Below are positions 1-6,994 of a stretch of DNA of 45,225 bases, in pieces. Source of the DNA: an uncultured Ruminococcus sp. (lineage in GTDB: Bacteria > Bacillota > Clostridia > Oscillospirales > Acutalibacteraceae); assembly GCA_902792105.1 (NCBI GenBank), contig CADAYK010000004.1:1-45225 (forward strand), in the 5' to 3' direction. Position 1 is the first letter of the stretch, and each line of letters starts with the position of its first letter. Made by a program: the position numbers and the translations under genes. A model generated the notes under the pieces. That model searched no databases. It saw only the letters and a list, made by a program, of their open reading frames with translations, and was not told where the DNA came from.

Positions 1-215
1 AAAGGAAGTGATTATTCGTTAACGCGGCAAAGGTCAGCCCCCCCCGCCCCCAATCTTGGGGGGGCGCGGCTCTGCATTGATTTCCTGCTCTCCCACCAAC
101 CGCCGCGCGTTTGTCCCACCTCGGTACTACTCAGGTGAGGCAATAACGGTAGCCATCCGCGGCGGCGGTGGCAAAGCAGGAAAAGCAAAGGCAAGGGAAA
201 CGCCAAGACTTTAAA
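1..215. other. GC-rich structured element, probably non-coding
   Basis: This stretch is far richer in G and C than the AT-rich DNA around it. It has runs of C at 38-45 and 47-51 facing a run of G at 58-64. A long imperfect inverted repeat has arms at 82-107 and 158-182 (TTCCTGCT, CCACC and CGCCGCG on the left have complements on the right), with a smaller CACCT/AGGTG hairpin inside. A 64-codon minus-strand reading frame crosses it, but its Arg/Pro/Leu-rich product has no recognisable domain and no good ribosome site. A structured RNA or a dispersed GC-rich repeat is more likely. The left boundary lies outside the window. Confidence 0.45.
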
Positions 216-330
216 ATATACTTTACATTTTTGCTATAAATAGTTCAAACTACACTTTAAACCAAAAAGAAAGACATTTAGGAGATTGTTTTTTTTGTAA
301 AAAAGCAGAAATCAGCAGTAACTATAACTT

Positions 331-472
331 AATTATACAAAACGCCGCCAAGGGAGTGCCCCCCAAAAGCCGACATCAACCAGACCAAAAACGGCTTGAA
401 TATGCTATTTTTTATAAGGTAGTCAAGCCGTTTTTTCTCCGAACGACACAAAACCCGTCATTTTGTATAATT
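331..472. repeat. 12-bp perfect inverted repeat enclosing a terminator
   Basis: AATTATACAAAA at 331-342 is repeated exactly inverted as TTTTGTATAATT at 461-472. The 118 bp between them hold a GC-rich patch (343-375) and the strong hairpin at 387-436. No coding region or clear target duplication is visible. It could be a small non-autonomous element (MITE-like), or two AT-rich promoter-like sequences that match by chance. The rest of 206-540 shows only AT-rich intergenic sequence. Confidence 0.4.
387..436. terminator. bidirectional intrinsic terminator
   Basis: A perfect 12-bp stem (AAAACGGCTTGA with TCAAGCCGTTTT) is flanked by an A-run on the left and a T-run on the right, so it can stop transcription in both directions. 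The loop is 23 nt. No intact gene ends next to it inside the window. Confidence 0.75.
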
Positions 473-544
473 ATTCTTATTTGGAATTATGCCCCTCTCT
501 TTTTGTGATATAATTAATTTATCAATTATAGAAACGGTGATTAT

Positions 545-1311
545 ATGCCTGCTAAGTTTCAGGATGAGGCTTTTCCTATTCTGAATATTTTATTGACCTG
601 AGAACTTTTTTCAGGTTTATGAAAGTTCACCGAGGCTTAGCGAATGATGATGATTTCGATAAAATCAAAATTGACGATATTTCGGAAGCTTTTGTTAAGA
701 ATGTAACTCTTGCCGATGCTTACGAGTACATGGATTATCTTATTCGCGTGCGCAATAATAAAGCAGCATCCCGCGCACGCAAATGTTCAAGCCTAAAGGG
801 CTTTTATGATTATCTTCACAAGAAAAAGCATCTGATTTCCGACAACCCTGTTTCCGAGCTTGAAATACCCAAAAAAAAGAAAGCTCTTCCCAAGTATCTT
901 ACACTTGAGCAGAGCATCGAATTGTTAAATTCGGTCGACGGTGACAATAAGGAACGTGATTATGCTATTCTTACCCTGTTTTTAAATTGCGGTTTACGTG
1001 TTTCGGAAATGTCCGGGCTTAACTACACTGATATAAGACAAGATAATACAATGCGTGTTCTCGGCAAAGGTAACAAGGAACGCATTGTTTATCTTAATAA
1101 AGCCTGCCTTGACGCCGTCAAGGATTATATGAAGGTTCGACCTGTTGACGACGTTAAAGACAAATACGCGCTTTTTATCAGCAGAAATCATAATAGAATG
1201 TCTGTAAAAACCATTCAGGCTATGGTATATAAATATCTTGAAAAAATCGGCTTGAATGCTCAGGGATACTCTTGTCATAAGCTCAGACACACTGCGGCTA
1301 CTCTCATGTAA
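545..1311 (+). pseudogene. decayed XerC/XerD-type tyrosine recombinase
   Basis: The main frame encodes a tyrosine recombinase from the end of the N-terminal SAM-like domain (DLRTFFRFMKVHRG) through the catalytic domain. Arg I (GLRVSEM), the Lys hairpin (GKGNKERIVYL) and the HxxRH box (HKLRHTAATLM) are visible. The frame stops right after that box, so the second His/Trp and the nucleophilic Tyr are missing. At the 5' end, a start with a plausible ribosome site (545) opens a 17-codon peptide, MPAKFQDEAFPILN..., in another frame. It runs out just where YFIDLRTFF begins in the main frame (around 590-600). I infer an internal deletion with frameshift plus loss of the 3' end. The product cannot be catalytically active. 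An extended -10 (TGATATAAT, 506-514) precedes it. Confidence 0.85.
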
Positions 1312-1343
1312 ACAATCCTCTTTCTAAAATAAAAAAGTAATAA

Positions 1344-1988
1344 TCAGAGTAATACAGCTCCTCCGATATCGGTCAGGGGCTGTTTTTGGCATAATATTTC
1401 TATTTTAGAATTATATTTTTCTGTAAAAGCTGATATTTTTACAAAATCCGGATGCTTTGTAATATCACCAAAAAAGTAAACTGTTCGGTTGTCTGCAAAG
1501 CCTGCGCCGCCGATAAAACCGTAATCAAACCCTTCAAGAACAATGTTTCGGGGTGATATAAGCAGCACCTCTGCCCCGTCATTTTTCAGCGCCTTTTCAA
1601 TTGATTTATCCGCTGTTATTGCGGCTTTTTCTGCTATTACCAAGGTTGAGCAACGGGTGTATCCCTGATTGACATTAACCGTTTCTATCCCGTTTTGTTT
1701 ACAGTAAGCAATTACGGAATCATCAACAGCGGTCAGCTTTCCATAAAGCTTATCATTAAAATATAAGCAGTTGAGAAGCACATTATACGGGTATTTTCTT
1801 TCAGGTTTTCCTGCGCAATTCTCAAGGGTAAATATTCGGTCTTTTATTTTCAAAAGCTGCATATCGGCGTGTTTTTGCTCCGGCAAATAAAAATCGTTAA
1901 TTTTCTTTGTAGGAATTATATTATAATCAAGATTTCTCAGTTCATCACAAAAGCACGGATACAAGTCGCTTATAACCAGGTTTTTCAT
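1344..1988 (-). CDS. DUF6873 family protein
   Basis: A 214-residue soluble protein that I recognise as the DUF6873 (GME-fold-like) family found next to radA or recombination genes in clostridia. The biochemical role is unknown. Visible landmarks are a conserved VNQGYTRCSTLVI segment, an AEKAAITAD stretch, IGGAGF and a C-terminal LTDIGGAVLL. The fold group is related to amidinotransferase-like proteins, but I cannot assign catalytic residues. Its ATG overlaps the radA stop (TGATG), implying translational coupling. It is the last gene of the amidase-radA operon and converges on the recombinase pseudogene. Confidence 0.75.
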   Translation of the reverse strand: MKNLVISDLYPCFCDELRNLDYNIIPTKKINDFYLPEQKHADMQLLKIKDRIFTLENCAGKPERKYPYNVLLNCLYFNDKLYGKLTAVDDSVIAYCKQNGIETVNVNQGYTRCSTLVIAEKAAITADKSIEKALKNDGAEVLLISPRNIVLEGFDYGFIGGAGFADNRTVYFFGDITKHPDFVKISAFTEKYNSKIEILCQKQPLTDIGGAVLL

Positions 1989-3349
1989 CAGGTTATCGCC
2001 TCAAATGCTTCGCGTATATTCTTTACGCCTATTATGGTTGCTTCGTCGCAGGAAATACCTTTGAGGTTGTGGAACGGAAGGACGATCTTATTAAAGCCAA
2101 GCCTTACCGCTTCGTTGATTCTCATTTGAGCCTGAGAAACCGAACGGATCTCCCCTGCCAGTCCGATTTCGCCGAAAACCACGGCGTTTTCGTCAACAGG
2201 AGTGTCTTTTAAACTGCTTATCAGTGCCATAGCTATCGCAAGATCAATAGCGGGTTCATCCACCCTCAGTCCGCCGACAATATTGATATAGGTATCGTTA
2301 TTTGAAAAATAGTAACCGGCGCGTTTCTCCAAAACAGCAAGCAGCATGGAAAGTCTGTTGTAGTCGTATCCCGTAGCCATTCTTCGCGCGTTTCCGTAAC
2401 CGCTTTGAGTGGCAAGTCCCTGGGTTTCGGCAAGAATCGGACGCGAACCCTCGATTGTACAGGTTACGCAGGTTCCCGACACATTTGTCGGTCTGCCCGA
2501 AAGCAGCATAACAGACGGGTTTTCTACCTCTTGCAAGCCTTTGTCGGTCATTTCGAATACACCGATTTCGTTAGTGGAGCCGTAACGGTTCTTTACTGCT
2601 CTGAGAATTCGGCAGCTCATTTGCTTATCGCCCTCAAAGTGCAAAACCGTATCAACAATATGCTCAAGCACCTTAGGACCTGCTATTGAGCCTTCCTTGT
2701 TGACATGACCGACGACAAACATCGGAATATCCAAGCCCTTTGCAGTGCGCATAAGCATATTTGTACATTCCCTGACCTGAGTAACGCTTCCCGGCGAAGA
2801 ATTCAGCTCGGTAAGGTTCATGGTTTGAATGGAATCAATCATAACCAGATCAGGCTTAACGTTTTTTATCTGCTCGCAAACCACCTCGACATCGGTTTCG
2901 GTCATGACGAAAAGATTCGGTGAGTTTACGCCTAAGCGTATGGCGCGCAGTTTTAACTGACGTTTGCTTTCCTCGCCCGAAATATAGAGTATTTTCAGGG
3001 TATCTCCCATAAACTGGCAAATTTGCATAAGCACGGTAGATTTACCTATTCCCGGATCGCCTCCCAACAAAATCAGGCTTCCTTTAACTATTCCGCCGCC
3101 GAGCACGCGGTTAAGCTCCTTACAGCCTGTATCATAACGGTGTTCGTCCTCGGTAGATATTTCACCGATTGAATACGGCTTTGCGTATGACGAAAAAGAG
3201 CGGCTTTTTGCTGCCGGAGCGGATTTTGAAGTGTCTTTGATTTCTTCATTCATCGTGTTCCATTCGCCGCAGGAAGGGCATTTTCCGTACCATTTCGGCG
3301 ATTCGTATCCGCATTCAGAGCAAATATATACACTTTTTATTTTTGCCAT
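1988..3349 (-). CDS. radA: DNA repair protein RadA (Sms)
   Basis: RadA is a RecA-like ATPase and branch-migration helicase that processes recombination intermediates. The 453-residue length is typical. It has an N-terminal C4 zinc finger (C10, C13, C24, C27), Walker A GGDPGIGKST at about 96-105, the RadA-specific KNRYG motif near 255, and a C-terminal Lon-protease-like domain (about 280-453) without expected protease activity. It starts 15 bp after the amidase gene and its stop overlaps the DUF6873 start, so the three genes form one transcript. The ribosome site (GGATGTG) is modest. Confidence 0.97.
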   Translation of the reverse strand: MAKIKSVYICSECGYESPKWYGKCPSCGEWNTMNEEIKDTSKSAPAAKSRSFSSYAKPYSIGEISTEDEHRYDTGCKELNRVLGGGIVKGSLILLGGDPGIGKSTVLMQICQFMGDTLKILYISGEESKRQLKLRAIRLGVNSPNLFVMTETDVEVVCEQIKNVKPDLVMIDSIQTMNLTELNSSPGSVTQVRECTNMLMRTAKGLDIPMFVVGHVNKEGSIAGPKVLEHIVDTVLHFEGDKQMSCRILRAVKNRYGSTNEIGVFEMTDKGLQEVENPSVMLLSGRPTNVSGTCVTCTIEGSRPILAETQGLATQSGYGNARRMATGYDYNRLSMLLAVLEKRAGYYFSNNDTYINIVGGLRVDEPAIDLAIAMALISSLKDTPVDENAVVFGEIGLAGEIRSVSQAQMRINEAVRLGFNKIVLPFHNLKGISCDEATIIGVKNIREAFEAIT

Positions 3350-3364
3350 TATTACACATCCAAT

Positions 3365-4096
3365 TTAAGTAGTATTTTGATAGTCAAGAAAACCGGTTGA
3401 GATTGCAAGCGCCATTTCTTTTTGATAATTTTCATCGAGCAAAAGCCGGCATTCCTCTTTATTTGAAATGAATCCGCATTCTACAATTACCGCAGGCTGT
3501 TTTGAGTTTTTCAGCAAATAGATTCCGCTGCCCGCTGCTTTCGATTCACGTATATTTTCAGGCTGAAGCGCAGACTTTACCGATTGTTTTATGCAATCTG
3601 CAAGCTTTTTGCTGTTCTCATTGTTAGGAGAATAAAAAACCTGAGTTCCCTTTGAGGAAGCATTTGAAAACTTGTTTTGATGAATGCTGATCACAAGATT
3701 ATTTTTATCGGAATTAAACAGCTTAAGCCTTGCCTTCATATCGCTGTTTTTACGGCTTTTTATGCTGTTGCCTTCATCTGAAAGCGAAGAATCGCCGGTT
3801 CGAGTCATTGTTATATCATATCCGAAAAAATTCAACAAATCGCTTACGTCCTTAGAAATAGCAAGATTGATGTCTTTTTCAATGACGTCATCAACGACCG
3901 CTCCCCCGTCTTCCCCTCCGTGTCCTGCGTCAATGATAATATTCGGCATTGGCTTTAAATTGTACGCGGCGGTGTCAAGCTTTATATTTTTGGTTGAATT
4001 AAGCATTAAACAAGAAAATGCCGCAAGCAGCAGAATAATAATAATCCGTGAAATCAACCTTTTGTTACAGCAGCTCATTGATACTATACAAATCAC
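3365..4096 (-). CDS. N-acetylmuramoyl-L-alanine amidase, CwlD-like
   Basis: This is an Amidase_3 zinc hydrolase that cleaves the MurNAc-L-Ala bond of peptidoglycan. An N-terminal membrane anchor or signal segment (IIIILLLAAFSCLML) precedes the catalytic domain. IIIDAGHGGEDGG supplies the first ligands, SIHQN the second His, and VIVECGFISN the catalytic Glu. At about 240 residues with one N-terminal membrane segment it matches CwlD, which makes muramic-delta-lactam in spore cortex. The late sporulation genes elsewhere in the window fit that, but a vegetative amidase is possible. The start is uncertain: GTG at 4096 lies inside the AGAGGTG ribosome site, while ATG at 4078 sits about 14 nt downstream of it. 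It is the first gene of the operon. Confidence 0.82.
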   Translation of the reverse strand: MICIVSMSCCNKRLISRIIIILLLAAFSCLMLNSTKNIKLDTAAYNLKPMPNIIIDAGHGGEDGGAVVDDVIEKDINLAISKDVSDLLNFFGYDITMTRTGDSSLSDEGNSIKSRKNSDMKARLKLFNSDKNNLVISIHQNKFSNASSKGTQVFYSPNNENSKKLADCIKQSVKSALQPENIRESKAAGSGIYLLKNSKQPAVIVECGFISNKEECRLLLDENYQKEMALAISTGFLDYQNTT

Positions 4097-4128
4097 CTCT
4101 GCTAAACCTTATGCAGAGATTCAAATCA

Positions 4129-4157
4129 ATTATACATCATTACGGTAAATTTATCAA
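4129..4157 (-). promoter_or_regulatory. sigma-A promoter of the amidase-radA operon
   Basis: On the minus strand, TTGATA, a 17-bp spacer and TATAAT. It lies back to back with the map promoter, the two -35 boxes being only 15 bp apart. Confidence 0.75.
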
Positions 4158-4172
4158 CAAAAATAAGTGTCC

Positions 4173-4201
4173 TTGATTATATATGAGTTTTGTGATATAA
4201 T
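4173..4201 (+). promoter_or_regulatory. sigma-A promoter of map
   Basis: TTGATT, 17-bp spacer, TATAAT, with TGTGA immediately upstream of the -10 (extended -10). The expected start is near 4208, about 40 nt before the map start codon. Confidence 0.75.
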
Positions 4202-4247
4202 TGAATTAATTATGGATTGGTAAATAATTATTAAGGAGCTGGGCAAA

Positions 4248-5120
4248 TTGAAAAAACCGGGCAGAAACGACGCCTGCTGGTGCGGAAGCGGAAAAAAATA
4301 CAAAAAGTGTCACATTGACTTTGATGAACGTATTGAAGAAATTGAAGCTGAAGGACACATTGTTCCCGACCACAGTATAATTAAAACAAAAGAACAGATT
4401 GAAAAAATTAAGGAAAGCGCGAAGATAAATATTGCTGTGCTCGATTATGTTGCCGAACATATAAAAGCAGGGATTTCTACCGCCGAAATTGACCGCTGGG
4501 TTTATGATATTACCACGAAAATGGGCGGCATCCCCGCTCCTCTTAACTACGAAGGTTTTCCGAAAAGCGTTTGTACTTCTCTTAATAACGAGGTTTGCCA
4601 CGGTATTCCTTCCGAGGATATTATTTTGAAGGACGGCGACATCATAAATGTGGATGTTTCTACAAATCTGAACGGCTATTATTCCGATTCGTCAAGAATG
4701 TTTTGCATCGGCGAAGTAAGTGAAGATAAAAAGCGGTTGGTTGAAGTGGCTAAACAGGCTTTACAGGAAGGCTTAAAGGCTGTTAAGCCCTGGGGCTTCC
4801 TCGGAGATATGGGACACGCTGTAAATGAATATGTAAAAAGCAACGGCTATTCGGTTGTTCGCGAGGTCGGCGGTCACGGAATCGGACTTGAATTTCACGA
4901 GGATCCTTGGGTAAGTTACGTTACCGAACCAAATACCGAAATGCTTATGGTTCCGGGCTTTTGCTTCACAATTGAACCAATGATCAATATGGGCAAGCCC
5001 GGTATATTTACAGACGAAAAGAACGGATGGACAATTTACACACGCGACGGTCTCCCCTCTGCCCAGTGGGAAATTCAGGTTCTGGTTACAGAAGACGGAT
5101 ACGAAATTATATCATATTAA
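4248..5120 (+). CDS. map: methionine aminopeptidase type I with N-terminal SEC-C zinc motif
   Basis: This enzyme removes the initiator Met from nascent proteins. The first 25 residues form a SEC-C zinc motif (NDACWCGSGKKYKKCH), as in SecA tails and in the SEC-C MetAPs of clostridia; it probably helps ribosome or protein binding. The catalytic domain follows, with the substrate His region (NEVCHGIP), metal-binding Asp residues (NVDVS and YYSDSSRM), His in GGHGIGLEFHEDP, Glu in FTIEPMI and Glu in QWEIQ. At 290 residues it is complete. The start is TTG, chosen because AAGGAG lies 9 nt upstream and the SEC-C motif begins at once. It is transcribed alone and ends at a strong terminator. Confidence 0.96.
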   Translation: MKKPGRNDACWCGSGKKYKKCHIDFDERIEEIEAEGHIVPDHSIIKTKEQIEKIKESAKINIAVLDYVAEHIKAGISTAEIDRWVYDITTKMGGIPAPLNYEGFPKSVCTSLNNEVCHGIPSEDIILKDGDIINVDVSTNLNGYYSDSSRMFCIGEVSEDKKRLVEVAKQALQEGLKAVKPWGFLGDMGHAVNEYVKSNGYSVVREVGGHGIGLEFHEDPWVSYVTEPNTEMLMVPGFCFTIEPMINMGKPGIFTDEKNGWTIYTRDGLPSAQWEIQVLVTEDGYEIISY

Positions 5121-5125
5121 AAATT

Positions 5126-5169
5126 CACCCCGAAGGCGTTAGAAACCGCCTCCGGGGTGCTTTATTTTT
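5126..5169 (+). terminator. intrinsic terminator after map
   Basis: A 13-bp near-perfect hairpin (CACCCCG..GGCG with CGCC..CGGGGTG) is followed by CTTTATTTTTG. It separates map from the converging ABC permease gene. Confidence 0.85.
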
Positions 5170-5176
5170 GATGTTT

Positions 5177-5968
5177 TTATTTTACATCGCGTGATTCAAA
5201 TACTTTTATTGTTATTACAATAAACAGAACAGAGAAAACAACACCGACAATCAAAGCGTTAATTACGGATGTGCCTGTAACGACGTTTACCGAATTTATA
5301 AGCTGATCGGGAACAAAGTCGCCGATATTAAACTGAGCATCAGTCAGTTTGAATATATTTGTAATAGCCGCATTGAGTCCCATATAAACAAGTCCCAAAA
5401 CTCCGGTACCGAAAATTACGCCTATGATACTGGCAAGGTTTTTGCTTCTTATTCCCGTGGTGACAAACAGAAGAATTGAGCTTATTGCCATGGTCAACAG
5501 CCATTTAATCAGGAATGTGATAAAGCCTTGGAGTATCTGGTCGTCAGCAACAATCGTATAACCGGCGAAAACCGAACCCAAGTAGGATCCGATTATAGAA
5601 GAGATAACTCCGGCGCCCAGGAAAATAAAATTATGAATGCCGATTACGATATACTTTGAAATAATAAGATATCCTTTTCTTGAAATCTGTCCGGCAATGT
5701 TTTTGATATAACCGTTTGCAATGTCCGCGTAAGCAAAACCGACGATCGAAATAAACAGCAGGAACAGAAGCATAGATGCCTGAAAAGGACTGACAAAAAG
5801 CGAAGACAATGTAACTGTTTTCGGCAATTGACCGGGAGCTAAAAATTTGGTTACTAAGGGAAGAGCACCGGTAATAATTATGTTAAGCAAAGCAACTACT
5901 CCCATTGTGATATAGAACAGCTTAGATAAAAACAACCTGCGTAAATCCATTTTAATAAGATTACCCAT
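5177..5968 (-). CDS. ABC-2 type transporter permease
   Basis: This is a 263-residue membrane protein with about six hydrophobic segments, starting with LFYITMGVVALLNIIITGAL and ending with a VINALIVGVVFSVLFIVITI helix. The N-terminal amphipathic helix, large first loop and positioning resemble ABC-2 permeases of the BcrB/LanE-G type that pair with a separate ATPase. Its gene overlaps the ATPase gene by 8 bp, with a GGGAGG ribosome site inside the upstream gene. The substrate cannot be told from sequence; peptide antibiotic self-protection or lipid-directed export are typical for this class. Confidence 0.85.
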   Translation of the reverse strand: MGNLIKMDLRRLFLSKLFYITMGVVALLNIIITGALPLVTKFLAPGQLPKTVTLSSLFVSPFQASMLLFLLFISIVGFAYADIANGYIKNIAGQISRKGYLIISKYIVIGIHNFIFLGAGVISSIIGSYLGSVFAGYTIVADDQILQGFITFLIKWLLTMAISSILLFVTTGIRSKNLASIIGVIFGTGVLGLVYMGLNAAITNIFKLTDAQFNIGDFVPDQLINSVNVVTGTSVINALIVGVVFSVLFIVITIKVFESRDVK

Positions 5969-6854
5969 TATGATTACCTCCCGTTACGCTAAGGTAGTAA
6001 TCCTCAAGCGAAGTATTTTTAATAAAAATCTCTTTAACACCGATACCGTTGTTTACAAGATCTCTTGTAATTTCAACAGTACGGTCCAGAGCATAACTAA
6101 TGCGGATATTACCTTCATTGTCAATTAATGTTTCGGAAAAGCCGGAGTTTTTTAAGAGCGAAACCGCTTTTTCGTTATTGTCAGTTTTAACGGTAACATA
6201 CTGTCCGCAGCGTTCCGAAAGCTCCTCGGTGGTGAATTCGTCAATGAGCTTGCCCTCATGAATGATTCCGTATGAATCGGCAAGCTTTCCGAGCTCATCA
6301 AGAATATGGCTGGAAATCATTATTGTGATTCCCTTTGTTTCCTTGAGCTTTTCAAGGGTTTTTCTTACTTCAACAATACCCTGAGGATCAAGTCCGTTTA
6401 TCGGCTCGTCAAGTACTATCATTTTGGGATTGCCTACAAGGGCAAGCGCAATTCCGAGTCTTTGACGCATTCCGAGAGAAAATGAACCCGCGTTTTTATT
6501 CCCTACGTTTTCAAGACCTACCGTAAGCAAAAGCTTGTCGATATAATCTTTTGAATAACAGTTCATTGCTATGCTTTTCAGTCTTAAATTTTCGTGTGCC
6601 GACATATTGGGATATATGCCCGGGCTTTCAATAAGTACGCCTACGCCGAATTTATTTTCGCCGTTCATCTGGTAAGTTCCGCTTGTCGGCTTTGAAAGAC
6701 CGCTGATCATCCTCATCACGGTAGTTTTACCTGCGCCGTTACGGCCAATCAGTCCGTAAATTTCACCTTCGCGGACATGGATGTTGATGTCCTTTGCCGC
6801 GTCCTTATTGCCATATGTTTTAGTAAGATTTGTTGTAGTTAAAATATAGCTCAT
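5961..6854 (-). CDS. ABC transporter ATP-binding protein (BcrA-like)
   Basis: This is a complete ABC ATPase of 297 residues. Walker A GRNGAGKTT is at 37-45, followed by a Q-loop region, signature SFSLGMRQRLG, Walker B MIVLDEP with the D-loop GLDPQG, and the switch His in ISSHILDELG. The C-terminal 80 residues are typical of the bacitracin/lantibiotic immunity (BcrA, CcmA-type) group. The ATG at 6854 is preferred over an upstream in-frame start because AAGGAGG lies 6 nt before it and the ABC domain starts there. It forms a two-gene exporter operon with the permease, controlled by a promoter carrying a perfect palindrome. Confidence 0.93.
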   Translation of the reverse strand: MSYILTTTNLTKTYGNKDAAKDINIHVREGEIYGLIGRNGAGKTTVMRMISGLSKPTSGTYQMNGENKFGVGVLIESPGIYPNMSAHENLRLKSIAMNCYSKDYIDKLLLTVGLENVGNKNAGSFSLGMRQRLGIALALVGNPKMIVLDEPINGLDPQGIVEVRKTLEKLKETKGITIMISSHILDELGKLADSYGIIHEGKLIDEFTTEELSERCGQYVTVKTDNNEKAVSLLKNSGFSETLIDNEGNIRISYALDRTVEITRDLVNNGIGVKEIFIKNTSLEDYYLSVTGGNHNG

Positions 6855-6897
6855 CTTTTCCTCCTTTTTAACTAATACTGTGGTTTTCCCAAAAAGT

Positions 6898-6926
6898 ATT
6901 TTACTGTATTTTACAGTAAAAGTCAA
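6898..6926 (-). promoter_or_regulatory. sigma-A promoter of the ABC exporter operon
   Basis: Minus strand TTGACT, 17-bp spacer, TAAAAT, giving a leader of about 37 nt before the GGAGG ribosome site and ATG. Confidence 0.75.
6899..6921. promoter_or_regulatory. perfect palindromic operator within the ABC promoter
   Basis: TTTTACTGTA and TACAGTAAAA form a perfect 10-bp inverted repeat around a 3-bp centre. It fills the whole spacer and most of the -10, so a bound dimer would block RNA polymerase. The symmetry and position suit a GntR (YtrA-like) or similar small-dimer repressor, which commonly controls BcrAB-type exporters. No such regulator is encoded in this window. Confidence 0.75.
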
Positions 6927-6945
6927 TGATTCATAAATATGTATC

Positions 6946-6984
6946 AGAAAAATTATCCGAAGGGGCTATTCCCTCCGGATAATT
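6946..6984 (-). terminator. intrinsic terminator after the HAD phosphatase gene
   Basis: AAATTATCCG pairs with CGGATAATTT, with an extra GGG/CCC inner pairing. On the minus strand it is followed by a T-run (AATTTTTCT). Confidence 0.75.
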
Positions 6985-6994
6985 TGTTGTAAGA

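Noticed and set aside
12..206. Minus-strand 64-codon reading frame over the GC-rich element
   Set aside because: Arg/Pro/Leu-rich composition follows from GC-rich repeats; no ribosome site, no domain, and it coincides with the inverted repeat.
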